The translations under genes were made by a program, and so were the position numbers. 55,317 bases of DNA, taken from positions 1 through 55,317 of the forward strand of contig CAYJKB010000009.1 in assembly GCA_964370625.1 (NCBI GenBank), in the 5' to 3' direction. The stretch is from CAYJKB01 sp964370625. Its GTDB lineage: Bacteria > Bacillota > Clostridia > Oscillospirales > Butyricicoccaceae. Positions 15,648-24,384 of the stretch are shown piece after piece. A model generated the notes under the pieces. That model searched no databases, was not told where the DNA came from, and saw nothing but the letters and a program-made list of their open reading frames with translations. Numbering within the stretch: the stretch's first letter is position 1; each line of letters begins with the position of its first letter.

Positions 15648-16499
15648 GTGAAAATTTTGGGAATTTTTGATACGCTTGCGAACAATTTTAGAACAGTATT
15701 AATTACTGATATAATAGATATTCTACTTGTAGGTTATTTAATTTACCTATTAACTAAGTTAATTAAAGATACAACAGCAGAAAAACTTGTAAAAGGTGTA
15801 GTTTGGCTTGTTGTAATCATGCAAGTAGCTTATGTATTTCAACTAAATACAATTTATTTTTCTCTGCAAACAATGATGGAAATGGGGCTTATAGCAGTTA
15901 TTGTGCTGTTTCAACCTGAATTGCGTAAAATGCTTGAACAAGTTGGTAAAAGCTCTTTTTCCTCACTTTTAGATAGAGAAGCTCAAATGACAGGTACACA
16001 AGTTTCTATCGTGCAAATAGTAGAAGCTTGTGGAGCTATGTCTTGGTCACGTACGGGTGCATTAATTGTCTTTGAACGTGGAGACAAACTAACTGCAATA
16101 GCTTCAACAGGTACACCTATTGAATCAAAAGTAAGCTCTGAACTTGTGAAAAATATATTTTATCCAAAAGCCCCACTTCATGATGGTGCTATGATAATTC
16201 GTGATGGAAAAATTCTATCAGCAGCTTGCGTGCTTCCATTATCTGCAAACCAAAGCCTTAGCCGTGATTTAGGGACAAGACACAGAGCAGCTGTTGGTAT
16301 GAGCGAAAATGCTGATGCTATATGTGTAATAGTATCTGAAGAAACAGGTTCTATCTCTGTTGCGATTGGTGGAATGTTAAAGCGTCATTTAGCGCCAGAA
16401 ATGCTTGAAAAATTACTAATTAATGAATTAATGCCTAAAACAGAAGAACCAACTAAAAAAAGTGGATTTTTCTCTAAGAGGAAGGAGAAACATAAATAG
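15648..16499 (+). CDS. cdaA: Diadenylate cyclase CdaA (c-di-AMP synthase)
   Basis: Makes cyclic di-AMP from two ATP at the membrane, controlling potassium and osmotic balance and the cell wall. Three N-terminal membrane helices (about 20-95) precede the DAC domain, which carries both catalytic motifs, DGA at 179-181 and RHR at 211-213. The length of 283 residues is typical. I annotate the GTG at 15648, but a TTG nine bases downstream (15657) has better spacing from the GGTGA ribosome-binding sequence and may be the real start. The stop codon overlaps the start of cdaR by one base, the usual pairing; glmM, often third in this operon, is absent. Confidence 0.95.
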   Translation: MKILGIFDTLANNFRTVLITDIIDILLVGYLIYLLTKLIKDTTAEKLVKGVVWLVVIMQVAYVFQLNTIYFSLQTMMEMGLIAVIVLFQPELRKMLEQVGKSSFSSLLDREAQMTGTQVSIVQIVEACGAMSWSRTGALIVFERGDKLTAIASTGTPIESKVSSELVKNIFYPKAPLHDGAMIIRDGKILSAACVLPLSANQSLSRDLGTRHRAAVGMSENADAICVIVSEETGSISVAIGGMLKRHLAPEMLEKLLINELMPKTEEPTKKSGFFSKRKEKHK

Positions 16500-17740
16500 T
16501 GAAAGACTTTATGAAAAAACATGATATTATGACAAAAGCCTTTTCTCTACTTGCAGCTTTTGTATTATGGATATATGTAATGGATACTGAAAATCCTCCT
16601 AAGGAAATAACTTATCCTGTAACTGTAAACCTAACTGGAGAGGAAGATTTGCTGAATTTATATAACTTATCAGTAATTGAAGGTGAAAATCAACCTGTTA
16701 AAGTAACTTTAAGAGGTAATAACGATGAAATGATAAGACTTACAGCAGCAAATATAGTTGCAACAGCTGATTTATCATCTATTACAACACCAGGCACATT
16801 TTCTATTGCATATAATGTAACACCACCTTCAAATAATATTTCTGTAGAAGATAGAAATCCTGCATACATTGATGTTGTGGTTGATAAAATTATTACACAA
16901 TCGATTCCTGTTTATTTTGATGTAATAGGAGAACCAGCCGAAGGCTATCATTATGAAGAACCTGTTTTATCTGAAACTAGAATTCGTATTGAAGGGCCAC
17001 AGACAGAAGTATCACAAATCACTTATGCATATTTGAGAATTGATGCTAATAGCTTAAATGATGACTTTTTAAGCAACTTAGAATATGATTTAATGGATGC
17101 AGAAGATAATATCATTCAATCGGCTAATATTAAAAGAGAACAAGCTACTGTAAATGTATTTATGGATGTTAAACAAGTCGTAGAATTACCGCTTGTAGTT
17201 GAATTTGTTGATGGCGAAACAATTGATTCTTCAATGGTGAAACTTCCTGTAACTATTACTCCAGCTACGATTAAAGTAATTGGTGAAATTGAAGATTTGG
17301 CTAATATCACAGAAATTAATTTAGGACAAATAGAGCTGACAGAAGAACTTGATGAAACCTTGTTTGAAAAACCTATAATTTTACCAGATGGGGTATCGTT
17401 ATTAGATGATAATATTGAAACTGCACAAGTTGAAGTTGATATCAATTTGATTAAGGAAGAAACTGTGATAATAGATAATATAAACTTAATTGATACAGCT
17501 TTAGAACCATCAGAAAAACAAATAAATCTTGTAGGGAAAACTATTTCTGTAACATTAAAAGCAACTGAAAACGTGTTAGAGCAGTATGACTTAACAAAAG
17601 ATGATTTTATTACAGCAACTATAGAGTATAATTCGAATTCCTTGCCTTTAGGAATGATTGACCTTGCTGTAACTATTACAGCGCCAGAGGATCTTGAGGT
17701 TGTTGGCGAATATTCTATAAGTGCGGAAGTGATTGAATAG
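16499..17740 (+). CDS. cdaR: YbbR-domain regulator CdaR
   Basis: Membrane-anchored partner of CdaA that modulates its activity from outside the cell. One N-terminal helix (about 14-30, AFSLLAAFVLWIYVMD) is followed by extracellular YbbR repeats to residue 413. The repeated pattern is a strand-rich unit of about 85 residues beginning with I.VYFDVIGEPAEGY- or LPVTI-like motifs, and about four repeats can be distinguished. The start GTG shares its first base with the last base of the cdaA stop, with a GGAAGGAGA ribosome binding site upstream. Codon use matches the neighbours. Confidence 0.88.
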   Translation: MKDFMKKHDIMTKAFSLLAAFVLWIYVMDTENPPKEITYPVTVNLTGEEDLLNLYNLSVIEGENQPVKVTLRGNNDEMIRLTAANIVATADLSSITTPGTFSIAYNVTPPSNNISVEDRNPAYIDVVVDKIITQSIPVYFDVIGEPAEGYHYEEPVLSETRIRIEGPQTEVSQITYAYLRIDANSLNDDFLSNLEYDLMDAEDNIIQSANIKREQATVNVFMDVKQVVELPLVVEFVDGETIDSSMVKLPVTITPATIKVIGEIEDLANITEINLGQIELTEELDETLFEKPIILPDGVSLLDDNIETAQVEVDINLIKEETVIIDNINLIDTALEPSEKQINLVGKTISVTLKATENVLEQYDLTKDDFITATIEYNSNSLPLGMIDLAVTITAPEDLEVVGEYSISAEVIE

Positions 17741-19329
17741 TGAGTATAATTATATCTGGAATTCGTGCTGATATTAATAAAAGTGAATTTGATGTCATTG
17801 AAAGTGCGCTTAAAAAATCAAATCTATCAAAATATTTTGCGAATGCATATATTTATAAGCGTTCTATTGATTGTAGACGTGGAGATGTAAAATTCGTATA
17901 TTCTATAGCTCTTGACTTAGGCAAAGACGAGAGTAAAATTGCGCAAAAGCTTAAAAATGTGCAATTTAAATTAATAAATCCTACAAAACCAATTGAAATT
18001 ACAGGAACTAGGGAAATTGAAAATAGCCCTGTTATAGCAGGATTAGGCCCAGCTGGACTTTTCTGTGCATACATATTATCACAAAATGGATATAATCCTA
18101 TTGTGTTTGAGCGTGGAACAAGCATCGAAGACAGAGATGTGCATATTGAAGAATTTTTCAATGATGGAAAATTTAATGAAAATTCAAACATTCAATTCGG
18201 TGAAGGTGGAGCGGGAACTTATTCTGATGGCAAACTTACAACTAGAATTGGTGATAATAAATGTGAAATTGTCCTTAAAACTTTATGTGAGCATGGTGCA
18301 GGAAAAGAAATTTTAACTATGGCAAAACCTCATATTGGAACAGATATTCTTAAAAAAATAGTAGTTTCAATGAGAAATCAAATTATCAAAAATGGTGGTA
18401 GCATACATTTTTCGCATAAACTAGATGGGATAAATCAAAAAGGCGAAAAGATTCACTCTATTACAGTGAATGGAAATCAAGTGCCTTGCGATGCTTTAGT
18501 TCTTGCTATTGGCCACAGTGCAAGAGATACTTTTTTTGCTTTGCACCAAAATGGATTATACTTTGAACCCAAACCTTTTTCAATAGGTGCTAGAATAGAG
18601 CACAGGCAACAAGATATAGATAAATCAGTTTATGGCAAGTTTTTTGGTCATGAAAAATTGCCAGCAGCTGAGTATACATTAAGTCACAGGCAAGATGATA
18701 GAGCTTGTTATTCATTTTGCATGTGCCCAGGTGGGGTAGTTGTTGCAGCATCAAGTGAAGCTGGAGGTGTTGTTACAAATGGCATGAGTTATTCAGCTCG
18801 TGAAGGACAAAATGCAAATTCAGCGATTGTTGTGTCAGTTGATCCGGCTGATTTTGATGATGGAACACCATTTGGAGGAATTGCATTACAAAGGCAATGT
18901 GAGAGTTTAGCATATTCGAAATATGGAAAGAATTATACAGCACCAGTGCAAACGCTTAAAGATTTTCTTGATGGTGTAGCATCTAAAACATTACCTAGCA
19001 GTATAACACCATCTTATCCAAGAGGAGTTAAGCCTTGTGATATTGGCGAAGTTTTGCCGAAATTTGTTACAAATATGATGAAGATAGGCTTATTATCCTT
19101 CGAAAGAAAATTAAAAGGATTTACACAAAATGATGCAATATTAACAGCACCTGAAACCAGAACATCATCACCAGTTAGAATTCTTCGTGGACAAGACCTG
19201 ATTAGTATAGACATAAAAGGAATAATTCCTTGTGGCGAAGGGGCAGGATATGCTGGAGGAATTATGAGTGCAGCTGTGGATGGAATTCGTGCAGCAGAGA
19301 GAATAATGGCAGAATTTAAGCCATATTAG
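17740..19329 (+). CDS. FAD-dependent dehydrogenase (COG2509 type)
   Basis: A 529-residue oxidoreductase with an N-terminal domain of about 90 residues and then a dinucleotide-binding GLGPAGLFCAYILS segment for FAD. The motif FGEGGAGTYSDGKLTTR is characteristic of this uncharacterised dehydrogenase family, and a C-terminal GEGAGYAGGIMSAAVDG closes the FAD site. The substrate is unknown. The start is a GTG overlapping the cdaR stop by one base, so it is part of the cdaA operon by position. The next gene, RseC-like, begins ten bases after its stop. Two FAD/redox-type genes together suggest a membrane redox role, but this is inference. Confidence 0.85.
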   Translation: MSIIISGIRADINKSEFDVIESALKKSNLSKYFANAYIYKRSIDCRRGDVKFVYSIALDLGKDESKIAQKLKNVQFKLINPTKPIEITGTREIENSPVIAGLGPAGLFCAYILSQNGYNPIVFERGTSIEDRDVHIEEFFNDGKFNENSNIQFGEGGAGTYSDGKLTTRIGDNKCEIVLKTLCEHGAGKEILTMAKPHIGTDILKKIVVSMRNQIIKNGGSIHFSHKLDGINQKGEKIHSITVNGNQVPCDALVLAIGHSARDTFFALHQNGLYFEPKPFSIGARIEHRQQDIDKSVYGKFFGHEKLPAAEYTLSHRQDDRACYSFCMCPGGVVVAASSEAGGVVTNGMSYSAREGQNANSAIVVSVDPADFDDGTPFGGIALQRQCESLAYSKYGKNYTAPVQTLKDFLDGVASKTLPSSITPSYPRGVKPCDIGEVLPKFVTNMMKIGLLSFERKLKGFTQNDAILTAPETRTSSPVRILRGQDLISIDIKGIIPCGEGAGYAGGIMSAAVDGIRAAERIMAEFKPY

Positions 19330-19339
19330 AGGGGTAATT

Positions 19340-19756
19340 ATGGTACAAAAAGCAATTGTAAAGAAAATTTTAGATAACACACAGGCACAAATTGAAGTAA
19401 CACGACAAAGTGCATGTGGGGAAAACTGTGCATCATGTAAAGGATGTCCAAAGCCAACACAATTCGTGTCAGCGATAGCAAAAAACCCACTAGGAGCAAA
19501 ACTAGGCGATGTTGTTACAGTTGAAGGGCAAACACAAAAAATATTTAAAATGGCATTTGTGGTATATCTAATTCCACTGATATTGTTTTTTGTGTTTTAT
19601 TTTATAGCTCAAAGTTTAATGATTTCTGAAAGTATAGCTATCTTTAGTGCGATTTTAGGATTTGTTTTGGGTATTTGTGGTGGTATTTGGTATAATAAAT
19701 ATGTAAAGGAAAAAGCACAAGTTGTTTTTACAATCATAGATATTGAAAATAACTAA
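19340..19756 (+). CDS. RseC/SoxR-reducing-system family protein
   Basis: A 138-residue protein with a soluble N-terminal half that holds a four-cysteine cluster (Cys26, 30, 33, 36; C-x3-C-x2-C-x2-C) and two membrane helices at about 72-92 and 98-116. This arrangement is typical of RseC/RsxC-associated proteins, which deliver electrons or tune redox-sensing complexes at the membrane. Rnf genes, their usual partners, are not in the window. The ribosome binding site is a weak GAGGGG. It follows the FAD dehydrogenase closely and is probably the last gene of the cdaA transcript. Confidence 0.8.
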   Translation: MVQKAIVKKILDNTQAQIEVTRQSACGENCASCKGCPKPTQFVSAIAKNPLGAKLGDVVTVEGQTQKIFKMAFVVYLIPLILFFVFYFIAQSLMISESIAIFSAILGFVLGICGGIWYNKYVKEKAQVVFTIIDIENN

Positions 19757-19870
19757 GCGATTTATATACTTTTGCTAGGTAGTGAAAACAGACTAAGCTA
19801 GTACACAGTAAAAAAATTGAAACGAAAAGTAGAATGTAGAGTTATTTGTATTAGTTTGGAGGAAAACATA

Positions 19871-20197
19871 ATGATAACTGCAATTATTTCACAGGGGCAA
19901 GTTAATGGTGCGGCGATATGGCTAATAGGTTGGATAATGTTTATGTGTCTGTATTTTGCTGTAACACTGCTTATAAAAAATAATCGTAACAAAAAACAAT
20001 CAATTAAAAATGTTTTCTCTTACTTTCTTATTGCTGAATTTATTACTGATTTAATATGGGCTTTGGTATATTATGATAATTCAGGCTATATAAATTATGG
20101 TATTGGAGCTGTTTATGGTTTGATTATATGGCCGATTTTTTTAATAATAGCAGCTGTATTAGTAACCATTGAAAATAAAAGAGGTATAATTCGATAG
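19871..20197 (+). CDS. Small membrane protein of unknown function (108 aa)
   Basis: A hydrophobic protein with three likely membrane helices (about 15-35, 48-66 and 78-98) and a short basic tail. I recognise no family. The start ATG 19871 is fixed by a good GGAGG at 19858-19862; a longer reading frame from 19817 lacks such a site. It is followed by a 300-bp gene-free stretch. The 110 bp before it show no convincing promoter. Confidence 0.7.
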   Translation: MITAIISQGQVNGAAIWLIGWIMFMCLYFAVTLLIKNNRNKKQSIKNVFSYFLIAEFITDLIWALVYYDNSGYINYGIGAVYGLIIWPIFLIIAAVLVTIENKRGIIR

Positions 20198-20293
20198 AAA
20201 ATTATAACCATAACACTTGTAACATCATAAATGCTAAAAGAAAGAAAAATCATTTGGCAAACATTCGAGTATATAATAAATCCTCAAAAACTA

Positions 20294-20322
20294 TTGAAAA
20301 ACTTGCAAAAATAATGTATAAT
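20294..20322 (+). promoter_or_regulatory. Strong sigma-A promoter before the DnaJ-like gene and yicC cluster
   Basis: TTGAAA (20294-20299), an exact 17-bp spacer and TATAAT (20317-20322). It leaves a leader of about 170 nt before the DnaJ-like start. As the long gene run downstream is tightly packed, this may be the main promoter for it. Confidence 0.75.
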
Positions 20323-20348
20323 AATCTGATTATAGTTTTTTAGAGCAA

Positions 20349-20474
20349 GTGCATTATTGTAATGACACTTATTTAAAATACACTCAAACTACTTTATATA
20401 AAACAATAAAGATATTGTAGACAATATAATTACGTCGCACTGCCTATGATTACACAAGTAATATTTGGCAGTGC
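20349..20474 (+). other. Structured leader of the DnaJ-like gene
   Basis: The gene-free region 20198-20497 contains three inverted repeats after the promoter: AGTGCATTA-ttg-TAATGaCACT from 20349, the perfect ATATTGT-ag-ACAATAT (20412-20427) and GCACTGCC/GGCAGTGC (20437-20444 with 20467-20474), the last only 10 bases before the ribosome binding site. They could be RNA hairpins or operators; no known riboswitch pattern is recognised. Confidence 0.4.
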
Positions 20475-20497
20475 AAAAGCAATGGAGGAAAACAGGA

Positions 20498-21079
20498 ATG
20501 ATTAACCCATATGTGGTGCTTGGAATATCGCAAGATGCAAGTGAAGCTGATATTAAAAAGGCTTATCATGGTCTTGCAAGAAAATATCACCCTGATAACT
20601 ACATTAATAATCCACTTTCAGATCTTGCAAGTGATAAAATGAAACAGATTAATGAAGCTTATGAAGCTATCATAAATTCAAAAGAAAAAGATGCACAAAG
20701 CCAAGCACAAGCTGAAACACAACATACACATATGAATGATAATATGGGGGCATATGGGGCAAGTCGTGAAGCAAAATTCATTCAAATTCGTAATGCGATT
20801 TCAGTAGGGAATACAGACTTAGCCGTAGAAATGCTTAAGAAAATAGAAAAACACGATGCCGAATGGCATTTTTTAATGGGTACTATTGAATATAAAAAAG
20901 GCAATGTGCAACAATCTTATCGAAAATTTAGATATGCAAGTAAAAAAGACCCGCAAAATAAAGAATATGAAAAAGCATATAATTCAATCAAAAAAAATGA
21001 TAAAAGAAGAAAATATAAATATAAAATATTTGATATTTTGTTTGATATATTAGAAGCAATTATTGAATTGTTTGATTGA
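20498..21079 (+). CDS. DnaJ-domain protein with TPR-like C-terminus
   Basis: A 193-residue protein. The J domain occupies about residues 3-65, with the HPD motif at 31-33 needed to stimulate a DnaK ATPase. A linker rich in Gln and Ala follows (70-100), then a helical region that looks like TPR repeats (AVEMLKKIEKHDAEWHFLMG). There is no zinc finger, so it is a J-domain co-chaperone of the small class, not DnaJ itself. The ATG at 20498 follows GGAGG; an upstream in-frame start at 20465 would cover that site. It is the first gene of the run with yicC 19 bp downstream. Confidence 0.85.
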   Translation: MINPYVVLGISQDASEADIKKAYHGLARKYHPDNYINNPLSDLASDKMKQINEAYEAIINSKEKDAQSQAQAETQHTHMNDNMGAYGASREAKFIQIRNAISVGNTDLAVEMLKKIEKHDAEWHFLMGTIEYKKGNVQQSYRKFRYASKKDPQNKEYEKAYNSIKKNDKRRKYKYKIFDILFDILEAIIELFD

Positions 21080-21098
21080 AAATGGAGGAAAAAAATTA

Positions 21099-21977
21099 AT
21101 GATAAAAAGTATGACGGGATATGGAAGAGCTAAAAAATCCCTTAATAATAGAGAAATTACAGTCGAAATCAAATCTGTAAATCATAGATACCTTGATTGC
21201 ACAGTCAAATCGCCTAGAGTTTATGGATTTTTAGAAGAAGCAATTAAAAGTTTTGTTTCAAATAATATCTCTCGTGGCAAAGTTGATGTCTTTGTACAAA
21301 TTGACACAAGTCAAACAAATGATACAAAAATCACACTTAATACAAAAATTTTAGAGGGATACATAAACACTTTAAACGAAATTTCACAAAAATATAACAT
21401 AGAAAACGATATGACAACTTCATCATTATCACGTTTTCCAGAAATTTTTGTATCAGAACGACAAGAAGCAGATGCTAAAGAACTTACAGCAGATGTGCTT
21501 GATGTACTTCAAAGTGCATTGACAGACTATAATGGTATGAGAAATCATGAGGGTGAAAAACTTTATGAGGACTTAATTGCTCGTAAAAATGTGATTTTAG
21601 GTTATGTTGAGCAAATTGAAAAACGTTCACCAGAAACTGTGAATACTTATCGCAAAAAACTTTATGACAGAATGTGTGAAATACTTGCATCTACAGATAT
21701 TGAAGAAAGCAGAATTTTGACAGAAGCTGCAATTTTCTCTGACAAAGTAGCTGTTGATGAAGAAACAGTTAGAATGAGAAGTCATTTAAGTCAATTTGAA
21801 ATAATGCTTTCTGAAGAAAAAGCAGTAGGAAGAAAACTTGATTTCTTAATTCAAGAATTTAATCGTGAAGCCAATACAATAGGTTCAAAGGCAAATGATA
21901 TAGAAATTTCAAAAATTGTTGTAAATTTTAAAGCTGAAATAGAAAAAATTCGTGAACAAGTGCAAAATATCGAATAA
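21099..21977 (+). CDS. yicC: YicC/YloC family endoribonuclease
   Basis: A 292-residue protein of the YicC family, reported to be an endoribonuclease. The N-terminus MIKSMTGYGRA and the C-terminal GRKLDFLIQEFNREANTIGSKAND are diagnostic. The start ATG 21099 follows GGAGG. Order with remA, gmk and rpoZ is the classical Firmicute arrangement (yloC-ylzA-gmk-rpoZ in Bacillus subtilis). The gene is probably expressed from the promoter ahead of the DnaJ-like gene. Confidence 0.92.
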   Translation: MIKSMTGYGRAKKSLNNREITVEIKSVNHRYLDCTVKSPRVYGFLEEAIKSFVSNNISRGKVDVFVQIDTSQTNDTKITLNTKILEGYINTLNEISQKYNIENDMTTSSLSRFPEIFVSERQEADAKELTADVLDVLQSALTDYNGMRNHEGEKLYEDLIARKNVILGYVEQIEKRSPETVNTYRKKLYDRMCEILASTDIEESRILTEAAIFSDKVAVDEETVRMRSHLSQFEIMLSEEKAVGRKLDFLIQEFNREANTIGSKANDIEISKIVVNFKAEIEKIREQVQNIE

Positions 21978-21992
21978 ATAGGGGTATAATTA

Positions 21993-22259
21993 ATGAAACT
22001 TATTAATATTGGCTTTGGCAATATGGTATCAGCTAATAGATTAATTGCTATTGTAAGCCCTGAATCTGCACCTATAAAACGTATCATTCAAGATGCAAGG
22101 GATAAAGGTGTTCTTGTAGATGCAACTTATGGAAGACGTACTCGTGCTGTTATTATAACAGATAGTGAACACATTATTCTATCAGCCATTCAGCCAGAAA
22201 CAGTTGCTAACAGGCTTGATAATAAAGATGATGGTGAGGAGGAAGAATTCGATGAATAA
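21993..22259 (+). CDS. remA: RemA-type DNA-binding regulator (DUF370)
   Basis: An 88-residue protein, beginning LINIGFGNMVSANRLIAIVSPESAPIKR, which is the DUF370/RemA signature. In Bacillus RemA binds repeats in promoters of biofilm-matrix and osmoprotection genes. The following segment DATYGRRTRAVIITDS is also conserved. The C-terminal tail is acidic. Its last codons overlap the gmk start by eight bases, and the gmk ribosome binding site GAGGAGG lies inside it. What it regulates here is unknown. Confidence 0.92.
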   Translation: MKLINIGFGNMVSANRLIAIVSPESAPIKRIIQDARDKGVLVDATYGRRTRAVIITDSEHIILSAIQPETVANRLDNKDDGEEEEFDE

Positions 22260-22806
22260 AGGCAAATTATTTGTGCTAACAGGTCCGTCTGGAACTGGTA
22301 AAGGCACATTACTTGAAAGAGTTCTAAAGGCAAAAGAAAATCTTTTTCTATCCATCTCAGCCACTACAAGACAGCCACGTGAGGGAGAAGTTCATGGTGT
22401 AAGCTATTACTTTTTAACTCATGAAGAGTTTGATGATAATATTGCAAAAAATAATTTTTTAGAATATGCAAGTTATGTGGGCAATTCATATGGCACACTT
22501 GAAAGCCCTGTAAATGAAAAACTTGAACAAGGTTTTGATGTTATACTTGAAATTGAAACTCAAGGTGCTATGAGTATTAACGAAAAAAGACCTGATGCAA
22601 TTATGATTTTTATTGAACCACCGAGTTTTGAAGAACTGGAAAGCAGACTTCGAGGCCGAGGAACAGATGAAGATGAAAAAATCTTAAAAAGGCTTGAAAC
22701 AGCCAAACACGAACTTATGCAAAAAGATAAATTTGATTACATAGTGGTAAATGCTGATTTAGAAAAAGCAACAAATGAACTGCTTGAAATATTAGAGAAA
22801 AATTAG
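22252..22806 (+). CDS. gmk: Guanylate kinase
   Basis: Phosphorylates GMP to GDP with ATP. The P-loop GPSGTGKGTL lies near residue 10 and the GMP-binding TTRQPREGE...YYF segment near 38. I choose ATG 22252, giving 184 residues, because GAGGAGG is eight bases upstream; the open frame extends further upstream but that part is only the remA gene in another frame. It overlaps remA and precedes rpoZ, the conserved neighbourhood. Confidence 0.96.
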   Translation: MNKGKLFVLTGPSGTGKGTLLERVLKAKENLFLSISATTRQPREGEVHGVSYYFLTHEEFDDNIAKNNFLEYASYVGNSYGTLESPVNEKLEQGFDVILEIETQGAMSINEKRPDAIMIFIEPPSFEELESRLRGRGTDEDEKILKRLETAKHELMQKDKFDYIVVNADLEKATNELLEILEKN

Positions 22807-22835
22807 TTTAAATACAAAATTAGGAGTGTATATTT

Positions 22836-23129
22836 ATGTTAAAACCTGCAATGAAAGACCTTATGGACAAAGTTGGAAACCGATACCTTTTGGTGAATCT
22901 AGCTGCTGCACGTGCTAGAGATTTATCAATGAATGATGAAGAAAATCTAACATCATATGAAAAACCTGTAAAACTAGCGCTTGAAGACATTGTTAATGGA
23001 AAAATTGAACTTTGCGAACCTAGCGAAGAAAATGAGGAGACTTTAAGCTTTGAAACAGCATCTGATGATGTAGTTATGATGCAAGAAGAAGATGAAGTAG
23101 AACAAGCTGATATTATGTTTGAGGAATAA
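22836..23129 (+). CDS. rpoZ: RNA polymerase omega subunit
   Basis: A small subunit assisting beta-prime assembly and stringent control. The N-terminal 60 residues fit omega: MLKPAMKDLMDKVGNRYLLVNLAAARAR, then KPVKLALEDIVNGKI. The C-terminal 35 residues are very acidic (many Glu, Asp) and look like a species-specific extension. The total of 97 residues is slightly longer than usual. TAGGAGTG precedes the ATG. Its place between gmk and coaBC is conserved across Firmicutes. Confidence 0.92.
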   Translation: MLKPAMKDLMDKVGNRYLLVNLAAARARDLSMNDEENLTSYEKPVKLALEDIVNGKIELCEPSEENEETLSFETASDDVVMMQEEDEVEQADIMFEE

Positions 23130-23134
23130 GCCTT

Positions 23135-24349
23135 ATGTCACTTATAGGAAAAACTATTGTTTTAGGTGTAACAGGTGGAATTGCAGTTTTTAAAGCATGT
23201 GAACTTGTAAGCAGTCTTAAAAAAAAGGGTGCTAAAATTCATGTAATAATGACAAAAGCTGCTTGCGAATTTGTAACACCACTAACATTTGAAGTTCTTA
23301 GTGGCAACAGAGTTGTAACAGATATGTTTGACAGAGATTTTTCTTGGGATGTCGAACATATTTCTCTTGCAAAAGCCGCAGATATATTTGCAGTAGTCCC
23401 TGCTACAGCGAATTTCCTGGGAAAAATGGCAAATGGAATAGCAGATGATATGTTAACAACAACTGTAATGGCAACTCGTGCTCCTGTGGTAATAGCCCCA
23501 GCTATGAATACTGCGATGTATGAAAATATAGCTGTGCAACAGAATATTAATACACTAAAACAGCGAGGAGTACATTTTATAGAGCCTGAAAGTGGGCTTC
23601 TTGCTTGTGGTGATGTTGGAAAAGGTAAACTTGCCACAGTTGCTATGATAGAAAATGAAATAATCAAGGTCAGTAAAATTCATGATTTAACTGGCCTTTC
23701 AGTGCTTGTTACAGCAGGCCCTACTCGTGAGCCTCTTGACCCTGTTCGATTTATCTCTAATCATTCTACAGGGAAAATGGGATATGAAATCGCTGAAAAT
23801 GCAATGATGCGTGGAGCAAATGTTACAATAATATCAGGCCCTGTATCGCTAGATACACCTTTTGGAGTGAATAGAATTAATGTATCTTCGGCACTTGATA
23901 TGCGTGAGGCTGTGATTCACAATATGCCAAATTATGATATTATTATTAAAGCTGCCGCTGTGGGCGATTATAGACCTATAAACACAGCTGACGATAAAAT
24001 CAAAAAAGATGCATCAAGCGATAAAATGAGTATAGAGCTTACACAAAACCCAGATATATTAAAAGAAGTTTGCAGTCTTAAAAGCAATAAACAAGTTATA
24101 TGTGGATTTTCTATGGAAACACGTGATTTGATTGAAAATTCAACAAAAAAGCTTGAGAAAAAAGGCTGTCATATGATGGTTGCAAATAACTTAAAAGTAG
24201 AAGGTGCAGGCTTTGGCACAGATACAAACATTGTAACTATACTATATCGTGATAAACAGCCAGAAAAACTTGAAATTATGTCTAAAGCTGATGTTGCAGA
24301 TGAAATTTTAACAAGATTATTAAATATTTATAAATGTCTTAACGATTAA
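23135..24349 (+). CDS. coaBC: Coenzyme A biosynthesis bifunctional protein CoaBC
   Basis: Carries out two steps of coenzyme A synthesis: CoaB joins phosphopantothenate and cysteine, and CoaC decarboxylates the product. The N-terminal flavoprotein half begins GVTGGIAVFKACELVS, has the catalytic His in HISLAKAADIF and the Cys in GLLACGDVGKGKL. The C-terminal half starts at about 185 (VLVTAGPTREPLDPVRFISNHSTGKMG), the CTP-binding synthetase motif. The length of 404 is normal. It starts five bases after rpoZ. Confidence 0.96.
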   Translation: MSLIGKTIVLGVTGGIAVFKACELVSSLKKKGAKIHVIMTKAACEFVTPLTFEVLSGNRVVTDMFDRDFSWDVEHISLAKAADIFAVVPATANFLGKMANGIADDMLTTTVMATRAPVVIAPAMNTAMYENIAVQQNINTLKQRGVHFIEPESGLLACGDVGKGKLATVAMIENEIIKVSKIHDLTGLSVLVTAGPTREPLDPVRFISNHSTGKMGYEIAENAMMRGANVTIISGPVSLDTPFGVNRINVSSALDMREAVIHNMPNYDIIIKAAAVGDYRPINTADDKIKKDASSDKMSIELTQNPDILKEVCSLKSNKQVICGFSMETRDLIENSTKKLEKKGCHMMVANNLKVEGAGFGTDTNIVTILYRDKQPEKLEIMSKADVADEILTRLLNIYKCLND

Positions 24350-24384
24350 CTTAAATGTAATTTTATAAAATTAGGAGGGATTAT

